A DNA stretch of 38,269 nt from Leptotrichia sp. oral taxon 879 str. F0557 (GTDB lineage: Bacteria > Fusobacteriota > Fusobacteriia > Fusobacteriales > Leptotrichiaceae), in the NCBI RefSeq assembly GCF_000469385.1, contig NZ_KI271332.1:1-38269 (forward strand), written 5' to 3'. Positions 1 to 7,511 of this stretch are shown in pieces. Within the stretch, counting starts at the first letter, position 1. Every line of letters starts with the position of its first letter. The translations under genes and the position numbers were made by a program. The notes under the pieces were generated by a model. The model was given only the letters and a program-made list of their open reading frames with translations, made no database searches and was not told the origin of the DNA.

Positions 1-402
1 CGAGCCTTGAAAAAAGGCGGACGTTTTGTAGCCGAGACGGGTCGTAAAGGAAACGTGGAAAAAATAGAAAATGCTATTTTTGAAACTGTAGAAAAACATA
101 ACTTGAAAGCTAAAAAATGCTGGTTTTTTCCAACTCCGGAAGAAAAAACGGAATTACTTGAAAAATATGGACTGAAAGTAAAAAGAATGATAAGCTTTCC
201 CCGTCCTACTTTGCTTCCAACTGGAATAAAAGGATGGCTTCAAACTTTTTCTGCACCTGCTCTTGTAAACGTTCCAGTGGAAATGCATGAAAAACTGATT
301 GATGAAATAACTGAAAAAGTTGAAAAAGAACTGCAAAGAAATGAAAATGGACAAATTCTGGCGGATTATGTGAGATTGAGATTTGAAGCTGTGAAAGAAT
401 AG
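1..402 (+). CDS. Class I SAM-dependent methyltransferase, C-terminal part (5' truncated by window)
   Basis: The open frame enters from the window edge. The in-frame TTG at 7 is inside the gene, so the true start lies upstream. The first visible residues (RALKKGGRFVAETG) match the strand-4/5 region 'vLkpGGrfvaEfGGkGN' of small-molecule class I methyltransferases of the trans-aconitate methyltransferase type. This is followed by a C-terminal cap with the WF.PT.EE...LL...G motif typical of that group. The SAM-binding motif I itself lies outside the window. The substrate cannot be told. The stop at 400-402 is followed after 23 nt by the racemase gene, so the two are probably co-transcribed. Confidence 0.8.
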   Translation, partial: RALKKGGRFVAETGRKGNVEKIENAIFETVEKHNLKAKKCWFFPTPEEKTELLEKYGLKVKRMISFPRPTLLPTGIKGWLQTFSAPALVNVPVEMHEKLIDEITEKVEKELQRNENGQILADYVRLRFEAVKE

Positions 403-425
403 AAAATATTTATTTTGAAAGGAAG

Positions 426-1121
426 ATGAATTTGAAAACAATAGGACTAATAGGAGGAATGAGCTGGGAAAGCACAGTAACTTATTATAAAATAATAAAT
501 GAAACAATTAAAGAAAAACTAGGAGGATTACATTCAGCTAAATGTATATTATATAGCGTTGATTTTCAGGAAATAGAAGAATGTCAGGCAAATGGCAACT
601 GGGAAAAAAGTGGAGAAATCTTGGGAGAAGCTGCATATAATTTGGAAAAAGCAGGAGCAGACTTTATAGTTATTTGTACAAATACAATGCATAAGGTTGT
701 TAACCAGATTAAAGAAAAAATCTCCATTCCAATATTGCATATTGCTGAAATGACAGCAGAGAAAATATTAGAAAAAGGATTAAAAAATATAGCATTGCTT
801 GGAACAAAATATACAATGGAACAGGATTTTTACAAATCAAAACTTATTGAAAAGGGTATAAATGTTATAATACCTGATAAGAATGATATAGAAATTATAA
901 ATGAAGTAATATATGACGAACTTTGTCTTGGAACTATAAATTCTGATTCAAAAAAGAAATTTTTAGAAATTGTTGATAAGCTAAGAAACAAAGGTGCAGA
1001 AGGAATAATATTAGGCTGTACTGAAATAGGGCTTCTTATAAAAAATGAAGATACTGATGTTCCATTATTTGATACAGCGATTATTCACGCAGAGCAGGCG
1101 GCGATTTATTCTATAAAATAA
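426..1121 (+). CDS. Aspartate/glutamate racemase family protein (YgeA-like)
   Basis: This 231-residue protein has the full length of the PLP-independent Asp/Glu racemase family. Such enzymes interconvert L- and D-amino acids with two cysteines acting as acid and base. Both are visible: Cys84 in the CTNTMH motif and Cys198 in the GCTEI motif. The N-terminal TIGLIGGMSWEST signature is that of the amino-acid racemase YgeA clade rather than the MurI glutamate racemase clade. The start ATG is preceded by GAAAGGAAG. It is the second gene of an apparent run (methyltransferase, racemase, DUF4299-like). The exact substrate is not visible; a role in D-amino-acid supply or turnover is inferred from the family. 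Confidence 0.9.
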   Translation: MNLKTIGLIGGMSWESTVTYYKIINETIKEKLGGLHSAKCILYSVDFQEIEECQANGNWEKSGEILGEAAYNLEKAGADFIVICTNTMHKVVNQIKEKISIPILHIAEMTAEKILEKGLKNIALLGTKYTMEQDFYKSKLIEKGINVIIPDKNDIEIINEVIYDELCLGTINSDSKKKFLEIVDKLRNKGAEGIILGCTEIGLLIKNEDTDVPLFDTAIIHAEQAAIYSIK

Positions 1122-1179
1122 AAATTGAATGAAATTACAAAAATTTGAAGAAACTTATATTTTTAAAGATAGGAGTTTT

Positions 1180-2094
1180 ATGGCAAAAGAATTTTATATA
1201 AAAAATAGGAAAAAATTATTTGGTATGCAGAAAGTTCTTTCTGTTGCAGAAGCATTGATAATTCCATCAGAAAAATCAGAGAAAACATATAACCAGTACA
1301 CATATTCAGGAAATGAAATAAAAGAATTTTTACGGCAAAGTATGGAAAATATGTATTTGACAGTGGGAGTAGAAGGAGAAAGTTTAAGGGGATTTCAAGT
1401 ACATTATAACAAAGATGAAGAAAGATATGAAATAGCAATTTCTTTTCCAAGTTCAAAAAAAGATTGGGAATTAGCATTTGAATATATGAAAGGACTATCC
1501 TTATATTTGAAACGTGATATTGAATGTGAAGATGGTCAACTATTTAAACCTGAAAATATAGATAAATATGACAATAATTTTGATATAGCCGCAGGAATTG
1601 GTGGTATTTTGAAAATTGGCAGAGTTTTCATTTCAGGAATTCACAGAGACATGATTTTTGGTAGGGATATGATTGACAGAATAAAAAATTCTAAAAATCG
1701 ACAGGACGAATTTGAGAAAATAGCTTATGAAATTCAAAATCTTGAGGCACATGAGCCAACTCCAGCTATTTATGAGAAAGATAACGAATTAATTGTTAAA
1801 TATATGTTTATAGAAAAAACTCCTATTATTTTGCATTTTAATCCATCGCTTGGATATAGGATTAATTATGGTGACGGCATAAAGGATGAAAATATAGCAG
1901 ACTGGTTTATAGATTTTTTAGTTCAAGACGAAAAAGAGGGTGCTAAAATTATGGAAAATATAAACTACTCCGAGTTTATAGGGAAATTACCAAAAGAAAA
2001 GTACAGGTTTATTGATGAAACAAGTATTTTTATAGAGTCGTTGGAAAAAGAGGAAATAAATGGGCTTAAAGGAGAATTTAAAAGTTTTGTGTAA
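1180..2094 (+). CDS. Conserved hypothetical protein, DUF4299-like
   Basis: This is an acidic and basic soluble protein with no signal peptide or membrane segment. I place the start at 1180 rather than the upstream in-frame ATG at 1129, because AGGAG lies at 1171-1175 and the resulting N-terminus (MAKEFYIKNRKKLFG) resembles the start of DUF4299 proteins as I remember them. The product is 304 residues. No catalytic motif is recognisable. DUF4299 has no established function, and the assignment rests on memory of the N-terminal pattern, so it is tentative. If the 1129 start were used, the gene would follow the racemase stop by only 7 nt. Confidence 0.7.
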   Translation: MAKEFYIKNRKKLFGMQKVLSVAEALIIPSEKSEKTYNQYTYSGNEIKEFLRQSMENMYLTVGVEGESLRGFQVHYNKDEERYEIAISFPSSKKDWELAFEYMKGLSLYLKRDIECEDGQLFKPENIDKYDNNFDIAAGIGGILKIGRVFISGIHRDMIFGRDMIDRIKNSKNRQDEFEKIAYEIQNLEAHEPTPAIYEKDNELIVKYMFIEKTPIILHFNPSLGYRINYGDGIKDENIADWFIDFLVQDEKEGAKIMENINYSEFIGKLPKEKYRFIDETSIFIESLEKEEINGLKGEFKSFV

Positions 2095-2159
2095 AAATTT
2101 TAAAATAAGAAAATATTAAATTCTATAAACAAATTTTTGAGCGAGAAAGGACTAAGATT

Positions 2160-3668
2160 ATGAAACATATTAAAATATTTGATACAACGTTAAGAGATGG
2201 TGAGCAGACACCACGTGTCAATCTTAATACACAGGAAAAATTGAGAATTGCAAAACAGCTTGAAAGTCTTGGGGTGGATGTGATAGAAGCTGGATTTGCG
2301 GTGGCATCACCAGGAGATTTTGAATCAGTTAAATTAATTGCTGAAAATATTGAGAAATCTACAGTTACAAGTTTGGCGAGAGCTGTGAAAAAAGATATTG
2401 AAGTAGCGGCAGAGGCAGTGAAAAATGCGAAAAAACCAAGAATACATACATTTATTGCAACTTCTCCGATTCATAGGGAATACAAACTAAAAATGACAAA
2501 AGAGCAGATTTTAGATAGAGTAAAGGAAATGGTGTCTTATGCAAAATCGCTTATTGACGATATTGAATTTTCTTCAGAAGATGCGACTAGAACTGAAAAG
2601 GAATTTTTGGTGGAAGTATATGAAACAGCTATAAAAGCTGGAGCAACTACACTTAATGTGCCTGATACTGTAGGTTATAGAACTCCAAATGAAATATTTG
2701 AACTTATAACTTATTTGAAAAAAAATGTTAAAGGGATTGAAAATGTGGATATTTCTGTGCATTGCCATGATGATTTGGGACTTTCTGTAGCAAATTCAGT
2801 TGCGGCGATTCAAGCTGGAGCAACTCAGATTGAGTGTACAATTAATGGACTTGGAGAAAGAGCAGGGAATACTTCGCTTGAAGAGATTGCAATGATTTTG
2901 AAAACGAGAAAAGACTTGTTTGAAGAATATTATACAAACATTGATTCAAAGCAAATCTACCCAACAAGTAAATTAGTAAGTCTTTTGACAGGAGTTTCAA
3001 CACAGCCAAATAAAGCAATTGTTGGAGCGAACGCATTTGCACACGAATCAGGAATTCATCAACATGGAGTATTAGCAAATCCTGAAACTTACGAAATTAT
3101 GAGTCCAGAATCTGTTGGAAGAAATCCAGACAGCTTAGTACTTGGAAAACATTCAGGAAAACACGCTTTTGTACAAAAATTAGAATCACTAGGATTTAAT
3201 CATGTCGGAAGTGACAGAGTGGAAGAATTATTTGCACAGTTTAAAAAATTGGCAGACAAGAAAAAATATGTTTTAGATGAAGACATTATCGCATTAGTTG
3301 CTGGAGAAGCAGCAAAAATAGAAGGAAGAATAAAACTGGCTCACTTTGAAATTTCAAGACAGGAAGGGAAAAAGCCAAAAGCTACAGTTACCATTGAACT
3401 GGATGGAGAAAAACTGGTTAAAGAAGCTCTTGGAGATGGGCCTGTTGATGCGGCGTATAATGCGGTTAATCTAGCGGTAAGTGATACTTTTGTTTTAGAA
3501 GAATATAAATTGGAAGCAATTACAGGAGATACTGATGCACAGGCACAAGTAGTTGTGATTATCGAGAAAAATGGTAACAGATTTATCGGTAGAGGACAAA
3601 GTACGGATGTAGTTGAAGCAAGTATAAAGGCTTATATTAATGGAATAAATAGATTATATAGTAATTAA
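2160..3668 (+). CDS. leuA: 2-isopropylmalate synthase
   Basis: LeuA condenses acetyl-CoA with 2-ketoisovalerate to 2-isopropylmalate, the first committed step of leucine synthesis. The 502-residue length is normal. The catalytic TIM barrel begins with DTTLRDGEQ at residues 8-16, the metal ligands H201 and H203 sit in HCHDDLG, and NGLGERAGN follows. The C-terminal third, from about residue 360, is the LeuA regulatory domain that binds leucine, including the GRGQSTD loop, so feedback inhibition is likely. One oddity is TPRVNLN where most homologues have SPGVNLN. The GAGAAAGGA stretch upstream serves as ribosome site. Only 65 nt separate it from the previous gene; no T-box or leader-peptide attenuator is visible. 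leuC, leuD and leuB are 18-28 kb downstream. Confidence 0.97.
   Translation: MKHIKIFDTTLRDGEQTPRVNLNTQEKLRIAKQLESLGVDVIEAGFAVASPGDFESVKLIAENIEKSTVTSLARAVKKDIEVAAEAVKNAKKPRIHTFIATSPIHREYKLKMTKEQILDRVKEMVSYAKSLIDDIEFSSEDATRTEKEFLVEVYETAIKAGATTLNVPDTVGYRTPNEIFELITYLKKNVKGIENVDISVHCHDDLGLSVANSVAAIQAGATQIECTINGLGERAGNTSLEEIAMILKTRKDLFEEYYTNIDSKQIYPTSKLVSLLTGVSTQPNKAIVGANAFAHESGIHQHGVLANPETYEIMSPESVGRNPDSLVLGKHSGKHAFVQKLESLGFNHVGSDRVEELFAQFKKLADKKKYVLDEDIIALVAGEAAKIEGRIKLAHFEISRQEGKKPKATVTIELDGEKLVKEALGDGPVDAAYNAVNLAVSDTFVLEEYKLEAITGDTDAQAQVVVIIEKNGNRFIGRGQSTDVVEASIKAYINGINRLYSN
3574..3611 (+). repeat. leuA-tail repeat, original copy inside leuA
   Basis: These 38 nt encode residues around NRFIGRGQSTDV of LeuA. 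They recur at 4214-4251 with two C-to-T differences (36 of 38 identical by my alignment). This is the copy embedded in the intact gene. Confidence 0.9.
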
Positions 3669-3694
3669 ATAGAAAATATTGGAGGATAAAAGAT

Positions 3695-4201
3695 ATGATA
3701 ATGATGCAGTATAAAGTAAAACTTTCGAAAGATTTTGATATGAATAATATTAGAAAAAGAGTGCAAGAAAATGGGTTTAAAACAGATGGATTTGAAGATT
3801 TATTTTTTAAAGCCTATTTAATCTCTGAGGAAAATAAAGAATATTCGCCATTATACTTTTGGAAAGATAACAAAGGAATGAATAAATTCATATTCGATGG
3901 TTTCTATGATAATATTTTAAATTCTTTTGGCTGGCAGACTATAAATATTGGAATACCGTTGTTGCAAGAGTTTAATGAAAACTTTTCTAAAGCAAGATAT
4001 TTATTAGAAATAGAGAATGAAACAAAACCGATGGAAAAAATGAAAAGAATGGAATTTTCTATATCAGACGATAAAATTGCCGGAAAAGCATTAGTATATA
4101 ACCCTGAAACTTGGAAACATACAGAGTATTATTTTTTTGAAGATGCTCCTAAAGAAGTAGAAAATTCAAAAGTGTACGAAGTTTTGCATATTTCTCAATA
4201 A
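3695..4201 (+). CDS. DUF4865 family protein
   Basis: This 168-residue soluble protein begins with a double start, MIM-MQYKVKLSKDFDM, behind GGAGG at 3681-3685. The pattern MQY.v.LP.DYDM..IR.RV...G...D.f..L..KAYLI..........YAPFYLW.D..GMN.F is that of DUF4865 proteins as I recall them, and nearly every element is present. No function is established for the family. It sits 26 nt downstream of leuA, and a second copy of the leuA tail follows right after it, so this gene lies between two copies of the same 38-nt sequence. It may therefore have arrived or been copied by a recombination event next to leuA (inference). Confidence 0.75.
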   Translation: MIMMQYKVKLSKDFDMNNIRKRVQENGFKTDGFEDLFFKAYLISEENKEYSPLYFWKDNKGMNKFIFDGFYDNILNSFGWQTINIGIPLLQEFNENFSKARYLLEIENETKPMEKMKRMEFSISDDKIAGKALVYNPETWKHTEYYFFEDAPKEVENSKVYEVLHISQ

Positions 4202-4213
4202 ATTAAGATAAGA

Positions 4214-4251
4214 GTAATAGATTTATTGGTAGAGGACAAAGTACGGATGTA
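4214..4251 (+). repeat. leuA-tail repeat, displaced partial copy
   Basis: This second copy of the leuA C-terminal coding segment lies outside leuA, 13 nt after the stop of the DUF4865-like gene. It still reads RFIGRGQSTDV in frame and runs directly into the YhcG remnant. The rest of the leuA 3' end is missing here. Confidence 0.9.
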
Positions 4252-4452
4252 AATTCGGCAATGGTAGAAGTATATTGGGAAATTGGCAGAAGGATTGTAG
4301 AAGAAGAACAGCGAAGAAAAGAAAGAGCTGAATACGGTAAAGAAATATTACAAAATTTATCTAAGGAACTTACAGAAGAATTTGAAAAAGGCTTTGCATT
4401 TGTGGAAAGGCAAAAAATATTGTTTGAAATAAATAATGAAGTGGATATGTAG
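4252..4452 (+). pseudogene. Remnant of a YhcG/DUF1016 (PDDEXK nuclease) gene with internal deletion
   Basis: An open frame from NSAMVEVYWEIGRRIVEEEQ through RAEYGKEILQNLSKELTEEF matches the DUF1016 N-terminal domain. It normally continues with about 200 more residues before the C-terminal nuclease domain, whose start resembles GKGFAFVGRQ. Here the frame jumps from EEFEKGF directly into AFVERQKILFE and stops after VDM. The two halves are therefore joined at a shared KGF, consistent with a deletion through short homology. The 5' end is fused to the displaced leuA tail. The first in-frame ATG is at 4261, but there is no ribosome site and the product would lack the nuclease core. I call it non-functional. 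Confidence 0.75.
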
Positions 4453-4454
4453 AA

Positions 4455-5318
4455 ATGAAAAAGATAAAAATATTGATTTTAATGATGGGAATTTTTTTGT
4501 TAATTCCTATTTTAGGGTTAATTTATGCACATTATGAGTTTTATGATTTGCAGATAAAAAGGTATGAGATTGTATCGGCTGATATTCCGAAGGAGTTTGA
4601 TGGGAAAAAGGTGCTTTTTGTATCGGATTTTCAATTTGATACAGATAAGAAATTCAATGAAAAGATGATGAGAAAGGTTGTAAATAGGATAAATTCAGAG
4701 AAAAAAGATATTATTGTTTTGGGTGGAGATTACACGGATACTATTAAATTTATTCCTAGGTTTTATGAGGAAATACAGAAAATGGAGATTCCTCAATACG
4801 GGGTTTATAGTGTACTTGGGAATCACGATTATTGGAGTTCTACTGAGGAGCATGTGAAAAATCTGAAGAAATTAGGTTATAATGTTTTGATAAACGAAAA
4901 TACGGGAGTAAAAATTGGAAATGAGAAAATTTTTATTTCTGGAGTAGATGATTATTGGAATGAAAAAATAGGTTCTGATGCGGAAAAAGCCTTAAATGGA
5001 ATAAAAAAAGAGGACTTTAATATATTTGTATCACACAATCCTGATTATTTCGAAGATATGACACAGGAACAGAAAAATCTTATGGATATTGGACTCGCAG
5101 GACATACACATGCGGGACAAATAACGTTTTTTGGGCAAATTTTAATTGCTCCATTAAAATATAAGGATAAATATGGATATGGAATGAAAAATTATGACGG
5201 ACATAAATTTTACATAACTTCTGGAGTGGGAGGGACTGTTAAAGGAATGTTTATTAGATTTTTTGCAAAGCCTGAAATTGTGGTGTTTATTTTGAGAAGA
5301 AGTCAAAATAGAAATTGA
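4455..5318 (+). CDS. Membrane-anchored metallophosphoesterase, YkuE/LpxG-like (paralogue 1)
   Basis: This 287-residue calcineurin-like phosphoesterase has one N-terminal membrane segment (about residues 5-24). The visible metal motifs are D58 in SDFQ, D92 in GGDYTD, N123-H124 in GNHDY, H194 in SHNPD and AGHTHAGQ at 215-222. The first motif is normally DxH; here the His is Gln60. Relatives include Bacillus YkuE and the chlamydial LpxG (UDP-2,3-diacylglucosamine hydrolase), so a cell-wall or lipid A role is possible but not shown. The start lies 2 nt after the YhcG remnant stop, without a clear Shine-Dalgarno site. Two close paralogues lie at 7486 and 10223. Confidence 0.88.
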   Translation: MKKIKILILMMGIFLLIPILGLIYAHYEFYDLQIKRYEIVSADIPKEFDGKKVLFVSDFQFDTDKKFNEKMMRKVVNRINSEKKDIIVLGGDYTDTIKFIPRFYEEIQKMEIPQYGVYSVLGNHDYWSSTEEHVKNLKKLGYNVLINENTGVKIGNEKIFISGVDDYWNEKIGSDAEKALNGIKKEDFNIFVSHNPDYFEDMTQEQKNLMDIGLAGHTHAGQITFFGQILIAPLKYKDKYGYGMKNYDGHKFYITSGVGGTVKGMFIRFFAKPEIVVFILRRSQNRN

Positions 5319-5690
5319 TACTAAACTCGTTTAAAAATAGGAATAATTTTTTAGATATTTTGATTAATAAATATTTTTTCATTTTTATTTTCGTAGGATT
5401 GCTCATTCCTTTTTATTTTCGTAGGATTGCTCATTGCCGCAAAACCTTGTCTTGCAGTAAAGGTTTGTCCTAATAATTAAAATTATGGAAAGATTGCTAC
5501 GAAATAACCTATAGTTAGTCTACGACATTTTTCTGCACTGACAAAAAACTTACTATGCTCAAACAGTTTTGTAAGCACGGAAAAATGCTCCGACGGATTA
5601 TTTATACTAGACTTTATTTAAAAAATTTATATCCTTTATTAAAAAAGTTTATAATAAATTCGTTATTTAAATGGGATTTAGTATAAAATA
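5319..5690 (+). repeat. Dispersed repeat R1 (gene-free, structured element)
   Basis: This gene-free block between the metallophosphoesterase stop and the oxidoreductase gene closely matches the reverse complement of 37954-38269 (R3), and in part that of 37001-37260 (R2). Its ends are related inverted sequences: TACTAAACTCGTTTAAA at the left and TTTAAATGGGATTTAGTA at the right. The core contains GGATTGCTCATTGCCGC and a block at about 5520-5620 (CTACGACATTTTTCTGCACT and onwards) that can fold back on itself. There is no transposase. It looks like a miniature inverted-repeat or REP-type element; the exact ends are uncertain. Confidence 0.75.
5382..5435 (+). repeat. 28-nt tandem duplication inside R1
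   Basis: The unit TTTTTATTTTCGTAGGATTG plus CTCATTCC occurs at 5382-5409 and again from 5410; the second copy goes over into GCCGC after 26 nt. R2 and R3 carry the corresponding segment only once. Confidence 0.9.
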
Positions 5691-5742
5691 AATATATTTT
5701 TAGATTTTATAGAGATTATTTACAGAAAGAAGGAATTTTAAA

Positions 5743-6309
5743 ATGAAAACAATAGTTTTTGCACATCCATGGAATGGAAGTTTTAACAAGGCAATTTTAG
5801 ATAAAGTAGTGGAAAAACTTGATGAAACAAAAGAAAAATATACAATTATAGATTTGAATAAGGATAGATTTAATCCTGTAATGACAGATGAAGAATTGTC
5901 TTTGTATTCACAAGGGAAAAGTATTGATCCTTTAGTGGAAAAATATCAGGAAATATTAAAAAATACAGATGAATTGGTACTTGTATTTCCAATTTGGTGG
6001 ATGTCAATGCCTGCAATATTAAAAGGATTTTTTGACAAAGTTATGACTAAAGGATTTGCTTATGAAAGTACACAAACTGGAATAAAGGGTGTTCTAACTA
6101 ACATAAAAATGGCAAAAATGATTACAACTGCTACAGCACCAAAATTTTTGCTGAATATTACAGGATTTGGAATTACAATGAAAAAGGCTAATTTTGGTGG
6201 AATTGGGATAAAGAAAACGAAATGGATTCATTATAGTTTTAAGACAAAAGGTAAAGATGAAGATAGGAAGAAATTTCTTGAGAAAGTTAAGGGATTTGTT
6301 AGTAATTAG
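5743..6309 (+). CDS. NAD(P)H-dependent oxidoreductase, flavodoxin-like fold
   Basis: This 188-residue protein starts with TIVFAHPWNGSFNKAIL, the phosphate-binding first loop of the NQO1/MdaB/KefF group, and has the FMN-binding FPIWWMSMPAILKGFFDKV segment at about residues 84-102. Members transfer hydride from NAD(P)H through FMN to quinones or other electrophiles. Length and motifs are complete. A GAAGGA ribosome site precedes the ATG. The right end of repeat R1, with TATAAAAT at about 5682-5689, lies some 55 nt upstream and could contribute a -10 element (inference). It is followed after 57 nt by a PspC-domain gene. Confidence 0.9.
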   Translation: MKTIVFAHPWNGSFNKAILDKVVEKLDETKEKYTIIDLNKDRFNPVMTDEELSLYSQGKSIDPLVEKYQEILKNTDELVLVFPIWWMSMPAILKGFFDKVMTKGFAYESTQTGIKGVLTNIKMAKMITTATAPKFLLNITGFGITMKKANFGGIGIKKTKWIHYSFKTKGKDEDRKKFLEKVKGFVSN

Positions 6310-6366
6310 GAAGAAAAATAGAAAATATTCGTATTTAAAACAAACGAAGAAAAGGAGTTTTATATT

Positions 6367-6558
6367 ATGAAAAATAAATTGTACAAATCAGTAAAAGATA
6401 GAAAAATTACAGGTGTATGTGGAGGACTTGCAGAATATTTTGACATTGATTCAAGTATTGTGAGGATAGTGTGGCTTGTTTTGGTTCTTTTCGCAGGAAC
6501 AGGTCTGCTGGCTTATATTATTTGTGCTATAGTTCTTGATGATAACCCTAATGGATAA
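6367..6558 (+). CDS. Small PspC-domain membrane protein
   Basis: This 63-residue protein is made only of a PspC domain. KLYKSVKDRKITGVCGGLAEYFDID is the typical cytoplasmic start, and one hydrophobic segment follows at about residues 33-57 (VRIVWLVLVLFAGTGLLAYI). Stand-alone PspC proteins are widespread in Firmicutes and Fusobacteria and are linked to envelope-stress responses, but the role of this short form is not established. AGGAG lies 9 nt before the ATG. It ends with the usual short polar tail (DDNPNG). Confidence 0.9.
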   Translation: MKNKLYKSVKDRKITGVCGGLAEYFDIDSSIVRIVWLVLVLFAGTGLLAYIICAIVLDDNPNG

Positions 6559-6634
6559 AAGATTTTGGAAAAAGAAAAAATTTAATTTTTGAAATCCTTA
6601 AATAGTTAAATAAAAAATTAGGTGGAGAATAAAA

Positions 6635-7084
6635 ATGAAAAAAGTATTTTTTTGGTTATTCTACTTATTGTTTTTAACATTTTTTGACATTATTTTGACG
6701 ATTATAAGATTTAATAATAGCATTTATAGTTTTTTAGAAAGTTTAAATATAAAAAATAAGTGGGTTTTAGAAAGATTATTTTCACTAGAAGAAATTATTT
6801 TTATTATCATTAGCTTCATTTTTGCTTATTTAATTTCAAAAATAAAAGCGGGTAAAAAAAGTTTGTTAATTCCTCCATTAGCTATAGTAACAATAAAAGC
6901 GGTAATACTTTTTTGTATATTAAAATATATAACGTCCCTTGATGATACGGGAGAAAGTATATTTTTTGCATTTTTCATAGTAGCAGGCTTTGGAGCTTAT
7001 ATGGGAATGACAAATTTATACTTCTATTTGGGATTATTGTTCAATTTATTTAGAAGGAGAAGAAATGAAAAAAATAATTCTTAG
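6635..7084 (+). CDS. Hypothetical four-helix membrane protein (paralogue A)
   Basis: The 149-residue protein has about four hydrophobic segments, a central basic loop (SKIKAGKKSLL) and a basic C-terminus (RRRRNEKNNS). It is paralogous to the next gene: the central loop, the AYMG/AYVG motif and the GLLFNLFRRRR/GVNLLIRRK endings line up. Start at 6635 follows AGGTGGAG. The next gene begins 20 nt before its stop, so translation is probably coupled. I do not recognise the family and see no catalytic residues. Confidence 0.8.
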   Translation: MKKVFFWLFYLLFLTFFDIILTIIRFNNSIYSFLESLNIKNKWVLERLFSLEEIIFIIISFIFAYLISKIKAGKKSLLIPPLAIVTIKAVILFCILKYITSLDDTGESIFFAFFIVAGFGAYMGMTNLYFYLGLLFNLFRRRRNEKNNS

Positions 7085-7511
7085 AAGTTCATACTTTGTT
7101 TACCTGCTTTGTTTCAATATTCTTGTATCAAGTTTATTGTTTTGGTTAGGAGAATCGGTTTTAGGAAATTTAGAAATTAGTGGAGATGCGTATTTTGGAA
7201 TAGGTTATCTTGTGTTGGTTTTGCTTAATATATTTTTATCATATTTTTATGCAAAAGCGAGAATAGGGAAAAAGTCTTTGATAATTTTGACAATAGTTGG
7301 AGTAGTAATAAAAATATTGATATTTTTAGTATGGGTACAGATTATATTTTCAGACCCATCGCTTGGAGACGATAAAGCAGGAATATTCATCATATTTATT
7401 GTTTATGGCTATTTTGCTTATGTAGGTTCATTGGATGTAATATTTCTTATAGGGCTGGGAGTAAATTTATTAATAAGGAGAAAAAATGGAAGGAAAAAGT
7501 TGGATTCTTAA
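7065..7511 (+). CDS. Hypothetical four-helix membrane protein (paralogue B)
   Basis: This is the 148-residue partner of the preceding membrane protein, with the same topology: four hydrophobic stretches, the loop AKARIGKKSL and a basic end (RRKNGRKK). Its start overlaps the upstream gene by 20 nt and has AAGGAG 5 nt before ATG. Its own 3' end overlaps the following metallophosphoesterase by 26 nt. The three overlapping genes suggest a small complex or coupled operon in which two small membrane proteins accompany a membrane-anchored phosphoesterase (inference). No family is recognised. Confidence 0.8.
   Translation: MKKIILRSSYFVYLLCFNILVSSLLFWLGESVLGNLEISGDAYFGIGYLVLVLLNIFLSYFYAKARIGKKSLIILTIVGVVIKILIFLVWVQIIFSDPSLGDDKAGIFIIFIVYGYFAYVGSLDVIFLIGLGVNLLIRRKNGRKKLDS

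Noticed and set aside
2095-2159. Search for a leucine T-box or leader peptide before leuA
   Set aside because: The gap is only 65 nt and has no T-box core or Leu-codon run.
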